Below, piece after piece: positions 45,275-55,830 of a stretch of DNA of 64,000 nt. The stretch comes from Diphasiastrum complanatum. Its lineage: Eukaryota > Streptophyta > Lycopodiopsida > Lycopodiales > Lycopodiaceae. The translations under genes and the position numbers were made by a program. Position 1 is the stretch's first letter. Each line of letters starts with the position of its first letter. The stretch spans positions 21,386,823 through 21,450,822 of the forward strand of contig CM055093.1 of NCBI GenBank assembly GCA_029204225.1, read 5' to 3'. The notes below the pieces were generated by a model. It searched no databases and was not told the DNA's origin. It saw only the letters and a list, made by a program, of their open reading frames with translations.

Positions 45275-45662
45275 GTTTTTTTCATAAACTTTTTATTGTG
45301 CAAAGTCCTAAGTCTTAGTTTTTCTGGAGTCTAGGATTTAGGAGTTCCCTTGGGCTTAAAGTAGAACCTTAAAAGGTGTTGCTAATTACAAATTCCAAGC
45401 TGGATTTAAATAATGAGATATTCATAAATTCCTATCTTGATTCCACCAAACCATAAGGGAAGTCTAGCTCTAGTCACAATCTCATGTGCGTTGGATTGAG
45501 TGATGAGCTAACAACTGTCCTTATAAATAGGTCATTTCCAATGTCACCTCAAGTTTTTATAAAGAAGTAACCAGTAGTTGTGAATTGGTTTATCTTTTAG
45601 AGGCCACGTGAATACTTGCATATCTAAGCTGAGGTTCCAAGATGAGCAGCTCCTCCGGGTGT
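45275..45662. repeat. Direct repeat, copy 2
   Basis: Partner of 43935-44300 in the same orientation, about 1.35 kb apart. It is followed directly by TGTTGATGGTATTTATTGTA, which could be the start of another LTR (45660 onwards), unproven. Confidence 0.8.
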
Positions 45663-46474
45663 TGATGGTATTTATTGTACATTAATAAATTAGGTGTGAG
45701 GGCTGTGGCATCCTGTGTGCGTAAGCTCGTAGCCCAATGAGCACATGTTAAATATTGTATTATGAAATAAAATAGAATTCGGCCATGTAAATAAAATAAA
45801 ATTAAAGGCCCAAAGTCTAAGTTGATTAAGTTTGATTTTAGTTCTAAGAAGTAGTCAAAGTCAAAGTGGTGGTAGGTGGACTGTGCTTTTGGTTGTGTTT
45901 CTTTAGAAGGGCTAGGATTTCAATCCTTCCCTCAATGAAGTAGCCAATTGAAGCAAAGGGGCAAGGGCCTCCCTGAGAAGAAAAAAGCACCTCTTGTACT
46001 CCATTTGACATGCTAATTGAGAGGAGGAAACTCTACCACTTTGAGTATCCAAGCATCCTCATGTGCTCTTGCTTTCTAGTCTAATGCTTTTATTGAATGT
46101 TGCTATTAAATTTTGTCATGTTTTTGCTGTTTTCCATGGTTTTGCTATTAAATTCTGCCACCCGCCGCGTGAGGACTCGTGGGATACTGCATGAGGTAGT
46201 CGGTAATTTATTCCTTCACGCTTTTGGGTCTTCAGAATGTGCAGCTGGTTGATACAAAGCTAGAGCCCTGGGAAGATGACACATGATGCTCCTCCATCGA
46301 TATTGGTGTGTTCTGCTCGGGCCCTTGCCCTTCGTATGCTCCTTGGCCTTGGTAGAATGCTGGCCTCACCACATATGTTCATTGATCTTGCCTCCTTCTG
46401 TCGGTGCAACTTCAAGTTGTGGTGGTGGTGGAATTACAACTGGGGCTGGTGGTGGTTTTTGAGCTGTGCGCTGC

Positions 46475-46850
46475 TACCAATCTCTGAGGGCGGCACTGGC
46501 TTGAGATAACTCATGATGAGCCTGAAGGCGATATTGATCAAACTCCCCTTGGTATCCCGCCAATGTTTGTCTGAAAAACTGCACCTGGTGGGTCAGAAAA
46601 TATGCCTCATGTTGGGTGAGCGGTCTGTTGGTCAACACTAGCTGGGAGAGCCACTCCATTTTCTCCTGATGGAGGGCTTGTACCTCCACTCCGAGGGGTT
46701 GGTTCTCTCTTTCGGCCACTAATAGTTGGGCCTAGAGCGGGGCTATCTGTTGTTGTGCAGACTGTTGGGCTTCTTGGAATTTAGTTGTCGCGTCCATCAC
46801 GGATTTATCTGAGGGCCTTGATATAATCTTGGAGGCCAACCTCATTCTTT
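46475..46850 (-). pseudogene. Coiled-coil, gag-like ORF fragment
   Basis: The minus frame reads a Gln/Ala-rich helix (KFQEAQQSAQQQIAPL, one stop, then AQLLVAERENQPLGVEVQA and QAHHELSQASAALRD). A Pro-rich stretch follows in another frame (PPPAPVVIPPPPQ). This composition is common in the N-terminal part of retroelement gag proteins, but no diagnostic motif is present. Confidence 0.4.
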
Positions 46851-47429
46851 TGCAGCCTCAGGACCTCTTCCATCAGATAAAACAACCCATCAGGTTGGTA
46901 CTATCATTCTCGAATTCCTACCATCTGAGAGTTCCAACTCCTAGGAATAAGACACTTTACAGTACAAATGTGAACCAAATGTCATTTTCGTTTCATGTCA
47001 CAATCCAATAGCAAATAGGGTCAAGTCATGGTTTTATAGATATTTAATATAAATTCAACTTAATGAATTTGATAAACCAGTGCTATCATTAGAGGATTTC
47101 CAAGGCCCAAAAGGGCTGTCTAAGAAATGCCACATAAGAGAGAGAAAAATGTCGGATTTTAAAACTCCGACCGAGTTTTTGGTCTGCCCACACAACTCCG
47201 ATGACTTGACCTCACTAGTAACATGTGTAGTTAACTGGAAGTTGGATAGCCGCAACGCGTGGGGTCCATACTTCAAGGTTTTATTTTTTACCATTAACTA
47301 ACATGACTTCTCGTGTAAATGCAAAGCGTGTTGCACATCACAGTTTCTTTCCATCTACTGATAGCTTTCACATCAAATGAAAACAGTCTTATCCGTCTGA
47401 ATATCATGACAAGAAACTTTGAATATTTT

Positions 47430-47680
47430 GGATCACAATGAGCGCCAACATGAATCTAAATTTTTGCAATTCTAAAAATATGGAGTGTGTTAGATCAAAA
47501 GGAGCGGCAAGGTTATTTCAAATTTTTGCAATTCAAAAATTTGCAATTTCAACACATGTCTATTGGAAAAGTATTATGCTCATAACTGCAAAGCTTTGAT
47601 TTTGCATATAAAGCAAGAAACATGGGGTGTGTTGGATCAAAAAGAGCACCAAGGTCATTTAACTTTTGCAGTTGAAATTT
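47430..47680. repeat. Three degenerate repeats
   Basis: GTGTGTT(A/G)GATCAAAA(G/A)GAGC appears at about 47487 and 47628, and a weaker version (TTGGATCACAATGAGCGCC) at about 47431. Each is followed by TTTTTGCAATT-type sequence. Confidence 0.55.
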
Positions 47681-47853
47681 TTTTTCGATTAACAGTTTTA
47701 ATAGCTTGCAAGATATATAACAATTTGGCTTTCTACTAGATTAATCTATCGATTATTAAGATGTCTAAGTCATCTCCATATTGATCTTCCTAAAGAATAT
47801 GCCCACTATCAAAAAAAATTCTGAAACGATCCACCTTACCAGCTCACCAAATC

Positions 47854-50356
47854 GTGGATCATAGAACGGAGAACATGAAACATTGTGATCTATGGGTTGA
47901 TGGAAGTTTATATCCAATAGATCCAAGCTCGATGCAATATCCAAATTTTAAATCAGTCACACAACTCATACTATTTTTGTGTGAAGGACACAATGGTTTA
48001 TTGGGTTATTGTGAAAGATTGAAAAGTTATGGCATTAGTAATTCAATGAAAAAAAATCATTATTTGGAAAATATGTTGAATGGTTTGTTTATTGACTACA
48101 AAGAAAAAGAAACTCTTTTGTTGCAAACAAAATAAGAGAATGATGTTGAAGATAGATAATTCTCATTTGCAAAATATTATATTGAACCTTAACCAAGAAA
48201 ATGACAATATGAAACTAATTGTACAAAGATTGTGTACCTCATATTGTCAAATAAGTGCAGAAGTAAACACATTACGGAAGAATGAACAATAAGCGCAAAA
48301 GAGTTATTTCAAAAGGTATAGATGAGCTTTCATCAAGTGGGGGTCAATGAAAAAAAAAGAATATATGCTTTCAAGTAAGATTTTGTTTTAAACTATATAT
48401 GTGTTTTGTTCCATCCAACACATCAATGATTGTGAATTGTTTTTTTTCTAAATCTTATTTTTATTTTGCAGGTCAGCTTTAGTCACCAATCAAAATCTGA
48501 AATACAAGGACATGATTAATGGAAAGTCTTTGAGTGCAGTACTTACAGCCAAGTCAATGAGAAGTCTACTGGGAAATCAATGATATTCTCAAATTAAGTC
48601 CAAGATTGCAGAGGCCCTTATGGGCGAAGTCGGCATGATTATTGACTGAAAATTGATACAAGGAGCATGTGATTATTCTGGTATTAGCAAGGATGCATAT
48701 GGCACAATGTTTAGAATTATCAAAGTGGCATTTGGACAAGTACATATAAAAAAATTTCCTATTCCATGGCCCTTTCAAATCAAATTAGAGAGGGATGTGT
48801 TAAACAGGGGTTTGCAAAACACCATTGGTATTCCTTACCATATCAATGAAATTAATAACTCAAAACATGGCACTTTGTCATATGATTCCACCAACAATAT
48901 GTTTATTGATCTGAATCATTTACTGAGATTTATTGTAAAGTTTTATGGAATCACAAATGAAAGTGTTGAAAAATTGATATTAGTTCTCAAGTTAGATGAA
49001 TCAGAAGTAATAAAGGGACAAAAGCTAGCAAGGGCTAGTGTTACGCTTATGAATGGAGCATTAAGCAATATGATAAACTCAGAGAGTCTTAATTTCAGTG
49101 TGCAGTCCAAAAATAATATTTGGTGGTTAGCAGCTTTCCAGGTTTAAATCTATTCTATTTAGTACTAGCAACTAATTCATTTTGAGAATTTATAATTTTC
49201 TATTTTAAGCTAATATTGTTTTGTTATTATAGGTCTAAGTTCAATTCTCTTATAGTAGTTCATGATTTTGTGTTTCAAACAGGTTTTAAAAGAAGATCAT
49301 GACATTCTATTTTGGATTTTTAGTAAAACAGAACATTTAGAGATAATTAAGAATCATATGAGCGACACACCACTCGATGTTCCTAGAATAGGTGATTTTA
49401 AGGTGGAATAGGATTTGGTTGGAGCTTGAAGTCGTTGAAGTGCATGTTCAACATCTCACGTGGAGCAAATTCAAAACATCCATGCCTCTATTGCATGAAA
49501 ACTACACAAGACATGTCAAAGAGCACGAGAGTTTCAAGGGATATAGAAGATCCGCCTTGGAAACCAGTATTACCGATTCCGCTTACAAATGTTCACATTT
49601 GTACACTACGTGGAGAGGTTAGAATTATCGAAATATTGATATACCTTCATATTTGGTTTCTTGGAATACTAAGCCAGAGTCATTAGCCAAAAAAGCAATA
49701 GCTCGACTGCAGGAAGTTTTATCAAAAGCGGGACTTCTTAAAGGACAAGTTAAAATACAAAAGGACGAGAAGCTTTCAGGGAAAACGGGAAACATCCCAT
49801 GCAAACCAAGCATAGGAGGATCCAAAGCTCGTCATTTCTTATCAAATCATATCGGAAAACCGACTAAAATCTAGTACTCAATTTGGATAGATGTACTCAA
49901 TGCCACAAAGGATTTTGAAGAAAAAGGAACAACGAGGATTAAAAAAGTTGAAGTCTGGACAAAGCTTGACAACATGGTCAAATTGCTCAGAAGAGATAAA
50001 CTGTCTAATACTGATGTCCTACTAATTGAGAAAAAAAACAATTGAGTTTGTGGATGCAGTTAAAGACGCCTGGGGTGAAGGTCATAGTACGCATTACATG
50101 GTAAATCTCTTTTCAATGTAACTAGCTCTTTGAATTATAATCTCATTGCACATATGCTAAATTTAAAATGATTAATATGACAATATTTGTATCTCTGGTA
50201 TTGCAGCACATTTTACGACATCATGCATCATTTTTTGCAAAAGCTTACGATAGTCTAAGTATTTGGTCATCACAAGGAATGGAGAAATCGCATTGGCAAG
50301 CTAGAGCAACATTTCATCGAAATACACAACACGGTGGAACATCTCAAAAAAAATAG
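47854..50356 (+). pseudogene. Family Z gene, copy 2 (intron-containing, unrecognised)
   Basis: Proposed exons: 47854 to about 48365, about 48476-49141, 49283-50100 and 50207-50356. The last two introns are clean: 49142-49282 (CAG/GT...AAACAG) and 50101-50206 (ATG/GTAAAT...TTGCAG). Exon 1 gives WVDGSLYPIDPSS and, after a frameshift near 48130, a coiled coil (NLNQENDNMKLIVQRL). Exon 2 aligns with copy 1 at 10.5-11.1 kb and includes LILVLKLDESEVIKGQK (Asp codon 48995). Exon 3 has GANSKHPCLYC (a CxxC pair) and PIPLTNVHICTLRG, then TRIKKVEVWTKLDNMVKLL. Exon 4 has HILRHHASFF and WSSQGMEKSHWQARATFHRN with a Glu in codon 50282. Asp-CxxC-His-Glu in this order recalls cut-and-paste transposases with a zinc insertion; the identity is not established. 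At least three frameshifts or stops are visible (48130, about 48585, about 48650, 49410), so this copy is probably dead. Confidence 0.55.
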
Positions 50357-50673
50357 TTACATCATCTAGCTATTTCAATGGTTCTACAGGCATGTTCAAA
50401 AACTAGATCAACAAACTAATAGAAATTCAGAAAGACGTGCAAATTTATAGACGAAAATAATATTGATGCAAGACTCAACTCATAGTAATTTTCATGATAT
50501 CTGACGAAAAAAATATATGTATTATATCGCATCATTTCAAGTACAATGCAAGGCAAAATCATTGTTTCTCTTTGTCTTTAATGATCAACATTGCTGTGTG
50601 GTCATGAATAAATTTTTTTCTATCATATGGATCTAGAAAATCAATGGATCTTCTTTTGCTCAAGTCATTGTAT

Positions 50674-52141
50674 CTAGAGAAAACAGATAAGGAGGAAGAC
50701 CCTTTCAGAAACTTCCTCAACTACATAGCCAAATACTTTTATGACAATGTCTCTCTTCGCAAAAATAATTTTATATGTATTCGGAGGGTATTTAAGCTCG
50801 TTCAAGAAATTGAATAACACTTTAATTGCCATTATTATCGTCGCAGCATCTAAAGAAAATTTGCTATGATCAATGCAAATCTCTTTATTTACAAAGCACT
50901 TCAAATAATGGGACAGGGATGAATCCCTTTGTCGTGATCCCTGACCTTCCCTCAAATATCCATGCGTTGTTGCAAAGGCATCGTCCTCCACAGTAGCCTG
51001 TAAAATACGAGCAAAGGTTACAATCTTGAAAAACAAAATAACTATATTTGAATAGAAATCTCATTCAAATAAAACCAGATTTACCTACCAGATCATGCTC
51101 ATCAGCTTGAATAAGTGCAGCAGTATGTAGATCATGACCAGCAACAATGGTTGTCGAAGTAGTGGATGGATTAGTTTTCGAAGACTGTGAAACATATCTG
51201 CTCCGGATTCTTAGAAATTCTTCCTCACTGGGCAAATTTGCCTGGTATGCCCTGCTTTCAGACATGATTGATTGCAGGGCTTCAGTCCCGTCCAGCCACT
51301 CATCTCCGGCTTTGTAATCAATAGAAGCACATAGATCATCATCACCCTCGAGATCTATGAAATCCTCGAATTCATTGATGAAATTAGACAAAATTGATAA
51401 TATTTCGTCCTCCCTTAGGCCAAGAACATCTCCAACATCATTCAGAGAGAGGTATGCGACACTATTCATGTAATACACTAGCAAACCGAGGACAGTCTTG
51501 GTTTTGTCATATGGATTCACGTCAGATAAGGAAGAAATGTACAATGCACGAGACTCAGCTGGGTCGTACATTGCTGCCAATCTTGCCTCCTCGTCAGCAC
51601 CCAAGACATCATCAACAATAGCTGACTCTAATATCACATAAGCAGTTGCTGATGAGACACCCTCAATGCTTAGCCCTGAAGTTCCTGCCTCTTCAAGAAC
51701 AAGAGCAGAAAGGTAAAACACAAAGCCCATGCCCTCCTGCAAAAGGTGACATGATCGATTGTGCTGGTCACAATGGACCACACATTTAAAATCACTCACT
51801 ATTTTCGTGAATCGTCGGTTGTGGGCTTGCTTTGAAGATGGTTGGGCAAGTACCAGGTCATGGAAATGGATGAATCATAAATTATCCATTATCAACATAG
51901 ACTGATTGAGAGTATCATAATACTCTTTACACAACGTTGGAAAATAGGATTTATGTTCTGATCTAAACTTCTCAATATCAAAAGACATATTGAAATACGT
52001 CTTATAGTGACCTATGTAGTTACCAACACCGGATACAACAAGGAAGGCGTGCAATGCAGAATCAAAGGTATTAGAAGATGAGGCGGCCATCTCGAAAGTA
52101 TGAACAATAGGGCCGAGTATCACTACAATGTGGGATGGCAT
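50674..52141 (-). CDS. Unrecognised acidic protein gene with intron(s)
   Basis: The ATG at 52141 opens a frame that continues, apart from one TGA at 51875-51877, to 51089. A 91-bp intron (50998-51088, GTAGGT...TTTACAG, phase 0) leads to a last exon (50997-50674). A second possible intron, 51737-51799 (GTGAGT...TTTGCAG, 63 bp), is a multiple of three, so retention would not shift the frame. About 480 residues in all. The middle is strongly acidic (NEFEDFIDLEGDDD; VDDVLGADEEARL) and has a small Cys/His cluster (KCVVHCDQHNRSCH). The C-terminus is helical and basic. I recognise no family. It is head-to-head with the histone H3-like gene. Whether the TGA is real decides gene versus pseudogene. A histone-chaperone role is tempting given the acidity and neighbour, but unsupported. 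Confidence 0.5.
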
Positions 52142-52822
52142 GGAGTTAGAAGACTATCAGGCAGTCCTCGCATGATGGCGATATTGGTGAATGACCGGAT
52201 ATCGGAACGACGCGAGGGAGCCAAGATCGTCTAGAATCTGAAGTAGATTCTCATGTGGTAGTGATACTGCAAAGAACTAGTAGTGTTGACACACCAAGAG
52301 CTACAGGGAGTGAAAATCGAAAACTTAGAGAAAGGTTTTAACTGATCAAACAGCATTAATATAGCTAAAACCAATAAAATCCAAACCGTACACACATCAA
52401 TCCAACAACGGATCAGATCTATGACGTGTAATGTACCATCCACATGTGCGAGGCCACACGTGCTACAATACACGTCAATCTGCCATTCGGCCACGTGCCC
52501 ACACGTGCGAGAATACACGTCATTGCACCATTCGACCACGTGGACACACGTGTTGCTCCATATGTGCAGTTTCACACGTGCGGATACAGACATGTAGTTC
52601 CACACGTCAGGTACTGATTGGGCCACATGCCCACACGTGTGCGCTAATACGTATGAGAATACGTGTCGTTGTACCATTCGACCATGTGTCCACACGTGAA
52701 ATCCCACACATGTTGCTCCAGATGTGCAGTTTTACACCTGCATAAACAGACATGTAGCTCCACACGTCAGTTACTGATTGGGCCACGTGTCGCAAGTATT
52801 CACACGTGGGAACGTTTTTTGC

Positions 52823-52831
52823 CTATATAAG
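52823..52831 (+). promoter_or_regulatory. TATA box of the histone H3-like gene
   Basis: CTATATAAG lies just downstream of the last CACGTG (52803) and 327 bp before the ATG at 53158, giving a leader of about 300 bases. Confidence 0.7.
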
Positions 52832-52908
52832 TCCATTCCCGAGGACTATACAGATTTTCGCGTAATTTGCTTTCAACTTCAATTGCTTCTATATGACTTA
52901 TACTTGAT

Positions 52909-53095
52909 ATTGCCATCACGCGAGCGACTTCATCTCTAGGCCTGTTCCTGATACCCTCTCACATCGTAGCGATATCAGCCTGAATGTATCCAGTATTGCC
53001 ATCATGCGAGTGTCTTCCTCTCCTCGCCTGACTCTGCTACTCTCTCGCATCGTAGCGATATCATCCTCAGAGTTCCCAGTATCGCCATCACGTGA
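52909..53095 (+). repeat. Leader repeats, about 84 bp
   Basis: Two and a fraction units each start TAT(T/C)GCCATCA(C/T)G.GAG and end CATCGTAGCGATATCA. Within a unit the two ends are partly complementary (TATCGCCATC with GATGCGAGAG/GCGATATC), so the leader RNA could fold. Confidence 0.6.
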
Positions 53096-53157
53096 GAGAA
53101 TCTAACTTTCTCTACTGCTATAGCTCTGTCCTCTCGTGATATAAATATTCGGCCTCA

Positions 53158-53948
53158 ATGGCTCGGACGAAGCAAACCGCTAGGCTTACCAGCTTTGTTC
53201 AACATCCCATCCGCAGACTTCTGAACCCGTACATTCCGTCCACAGACGAAGAAGCCCTCACCATCCATGGTTGAGGGACATCAGGGCATTGTAGAGGAGC
53301 ACCAAATTTTTGATCCCGAAAGTAGCCTTCTACCGGGCTGTGAGGGAGGTTACACAAGATATGACCACTCATCTGCCCTATCTAGTAAGGTGGAATATCA
53401 CTGCATTGGAGGCACTCCATACTGCATACGAGGACTTCTAGACAAAAATGTTTGAGGATTCAATGTTGTGCTCGATACATGCCAAGAGGGTGACATTGAT
53501 GCCCAAGGATATGCTTCTTGTCATGAGGCTTCGAAACACCTATGACAATATTTTTAAGTCTGGCCTCACACAGAGGCAAGTTCCTCTTGAAAGGGGGCTT
53601 GTCCCACCCCGAAAAAAGAGAAAGCAAGCACAGCCCAAGCGTTCGCAACTCAAGCCTAGGTCTCCCAGCTCTTCACCCTCGCCTCCTCCCATTAGAAAAG
53701 ATCTGGCTAGCACGTCTGCAATTCCTTGGGTTGAGAGTCCTCCCCTAATCCCTGATCTTCAAATGCACAATTCCCCTTCTATACATGCAGATGACCTAAA
53801 TACAGTGGTGGACCTGATTGTTTCTAATGTTGATGCAACTGATAACGAGACAATATTGTTTTGTGGTCTACGACTTCCGGAAGCCATTGCAAAGCTAAAA
53901 GAAAATGAACAACAGAGTCTTAAACAAAATGTAGATGAATCAGTATGA
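53158..53948 (+). pseudogene. Histone H3-like gene with divergent tail and C-terminal extension
   Basis: The ATG at 53158 starts MARTKQTAR, the exact H3 N-terminus (Lys4 kept), then LTSFVQHPIRRLL replaces the usual KSTGGKAPRKQL, so Lys9, Lys14 and Lys27 contexts are gone. A one-base shift at about 53271 leads to LRDIRAL.RSTKFLIPK (alphaN), FYRAVREVTQDM (alpha1), ITALEALHTAYEDF (alpha2) and FEDSMLCSIHAKRVTLMPKD (loop 2 and alpha3), close to [20 protein letters not shown] of ordinary H3. TAG stops interrupt at 53292 and 53439. From about 53548 the frame runs on for some 130 residues that H3 lacks: basic PPRKKRKQAQPKR, a Ser/Pro run, then an acidic part ending at the TGA at 53946. About 263 codons versus 136 for H3. 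With a TATA box and own leader, it looks like a once-expressed variant, now probably a pseudogene unless the breaks are sequencing errors. Confidence 0.85.
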
Positions 53949-54275
53949 AAATAAAAAACCAGATTTGAAATATATGATGGCGGTCTTTCGTAAATCATAT
54001 ATGTTACTCTAACTATAGTTAGATTAAAAAAGACTTACTTTAACCACAAGTGTTAGGTCCCTAGCACTCAGGAAAGTCACGACCAGCAATTACGGTCCAA
54101 TCACAAGTCCCTACCCAGTGGGAGTTTTGAATTGTATAAAACTATAACCAAAAAGTTCCAAAAAAGAAATCGATCGGCAAACAACATTACGGTCTTTCAC
54201 AGGTGTAAATATATAACTAGGCCAAGTGTACATCGAATAGTTGAAAAGTCAAAAACAGCTTCTTGACAAAAGGCA
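53949..54275. other. No gene recognised
   Basis: Short spacer between the H3-like gene and the copia pile-up. Nothing distinctive was found. Confidence 0.5.
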
Positions 54276-54571
54276 TGGAGGGCAGGAGAAGGTTTCATTT
54301 CCGTTGTTGGTTTCATTTTGGTCATTTGCCTTCTCTCATACTTGACCGCAAAAGATTTTCTTTCATGAATCTTTCATGTTTGCGAACCATTTGTCTTCGT
54401 CTGCTTTGACTTTCGTGTTCGCGAACCATTCGTCTTCGTTTCCTTAGACTTTCATGTTCACGAAACTTTTCGTGTTTCGTGTCTCCAGATCTTCAAGTTT
54501 GTGAATGTCTTCATCGGGCTGAGGGCTGAAAGCTAGCAAGGCTTTGTAATTAGAAACGTTTTGTTTCTTCA
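54276..54571 (-). mobile_element. Copia LTR, type C (3' LTR)
   Basis: On the minus strand it starts TGAAGAAACAAAAC after the polypurine tract GAGAGGGAGC and ends CTGCCCTCCA. Length 296 bp, matching the copy at 61431-61727 end to end. It is filled with about 40-bp repeats built on TTCGCGAACC/TCGTCTTCG (54340-54500). Confidence 0.85.
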
Positions 54572-54990
54572 GCTCCCTCTCAAATCATGATAGCTTTACA
54601 ATCTCAAGACTGCTCCTTTGTCTCTCAAAGAGTCCTTTGTCCAAGGCTTTAGTGAAGATGTCAGCAACCATGTCTCTCGTTCCGATGAAGGTAGTCTACA
54701 ACATCTTCTTCTCAATTAGATCGCTAATCAAGTGGTACTTGATCGCAATGTGCTTCGTTCTGAAATGGAACATGAGATCTTTCGTCAGGTGTATTGCTGG
54801 CGTGTTGTCCATCTGCAAGACCAGGGGCTTGTTTCTTGTTTCGTCCAATTCCTCCAGGAACTGACTTAGCCAAATTATTTCGTTATCCATCTTTGCTGCT
54901 GCAACATATTCTACGTCGCAGGATGACTGGGCTACGTCTGCTTCTTGCTGACCCAGAGAACTGCTATTCCTAATGTGATGGTGCATCCTC
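54572..54990 (-). pseudogene. pol: Copia RNase H C-terminal half
   Basis: The minus frame reads AQSSCDVEYVAAAKMDNEIIW, LQMDNTPAIHL and FRTKHIAIKYHLISDLI, then in another frame RDMVADIFTKALDKGLF. Here the SSxxVEY box keeps its Glu. Its N-terminal third (the GYSDADWAG region) is deleted between 55052 and 54986. Confidence 0.8.
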
Positions 54991-55051
54991 CCAAGACGCT
55001 TTTACAATCATCCTTGAGAGATGCCCAGCTAGCGTCGTTGTAGAAAGTGTC

Positions 55052-55830
55052 CTAAAACTTGCACCACGACAATAACACAAGCCATGATCGCTCATTAATT
55101 GAAGATATTGCAAAATTTGTTTTTTCAATCTTCCAATGTGTCAAGCCTGAATTCGTGCAAAATTGGCTCATCCTGAATACTGCATAAGCAATATCAGGAC
55201 GTGTATTGTCAGCAAGGTACATCAATGATCCTATCAGCTTCATGTAAGGTGTGAGCTGCATCTGTTCTCTCTCTTCCTCGGTCTTTGGACAATCATCATT
55301 CGTCAGCACCGTCCCTACGAGCATTGGAGTGTTCGCTCCTTTGCAGTTCAGCATCCCAAAGTCCTCTAGGATCTTCTGGGTGTATCTGGACTGGTGAAGG
55401 TATAACTTACTTTTCTCGTAGTCCCTTTCAATTTGCAAGCCACGATCTCGAAATGTTTTGAGATGTTTGCCTTTACTTTAGCAATTAGCTGCTCACTCCT
55501 GCAAAGTATCAGAGTGTCGTCCACATACACAACCACAATGATGATCTGCCCATCCGTAACTCTGACATATACATTGGAATCAGCCAACAAAGGCTTGAAT
55601 CCTAATGATTTCAGGGCTTGATCTTTCTTCTTGTACCATTGTCGGGCTGATTGTTTCAGACCATAGATGCTTCTATGCATTCTGCATGCATAGTCAGGTT
55701 GCTTCTTGGTATGTTTCTAGCTCTTCTTTGAAGCTGCAGTACAAAAACTGTGTGTCTTTGCTCCATTGAAGATTGTCAGAATAGCAGCCTGGAGGTCTTC
55801 TTTGTCTTGTTGACCTTCAAGGTTCATTTC
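55052..55830 (-). pseudogene. pol: Copia reverse transcriptase (N-terminal half deleted)
   Basis: HRSIYGLKQSARQWYKK and VVVYVDDTLILC show an intact YVDD box (about 55515-55530). After a frame change near 55430, KLYLHQSRYTQKILEDFGM and GSLMYLADNTRPDIAYAV follow. Between the integrase and YGLKQ almost all of the RT fingers are missing (55690-55830). Confidence 0.85.

Larger units (their letters stand above)
52142..53157. promoter_or_regulatory. Divergent intergenic region with G-box array
   Basis: Between the two divergent start codons lie 1016 bp. From 52455 to 52808 there are ten CACGTG hexamers plus ACGTC and CATGTG variants, in units of about 160 bp (GTTGCTCCA.ATGTGCAGTT recurs at about 52551 and 52712). 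CACGTG is the G-box bound by bZIP, bHLH and BZR factors. The sequence GCCATCA(C/T)GCGAG recurs on the H3 side (52914, 52998, 53082) and inverted near 52172 on the other side. Confidence 0.65.

Noticed and set aside
46276-46509. 77-codon plus-strand ORF rich in Trp and Asn
   Set aside because: It is the antisense of a Pro-rich, coiled-coil gag-like frame.
52231-52795. ORFs rich in His, Cys and Arg over the G-box array
   Set aside because: They are translations of the CACGTG tandem array on both strands, not proteins.
53448-53948. Stand-alone 166-codon gene
   Set aside because: Its first part is the H3 loop 2/alpha3 region in frame with upstream H3 blocks, so it is the 3' part of the H3-like gene.
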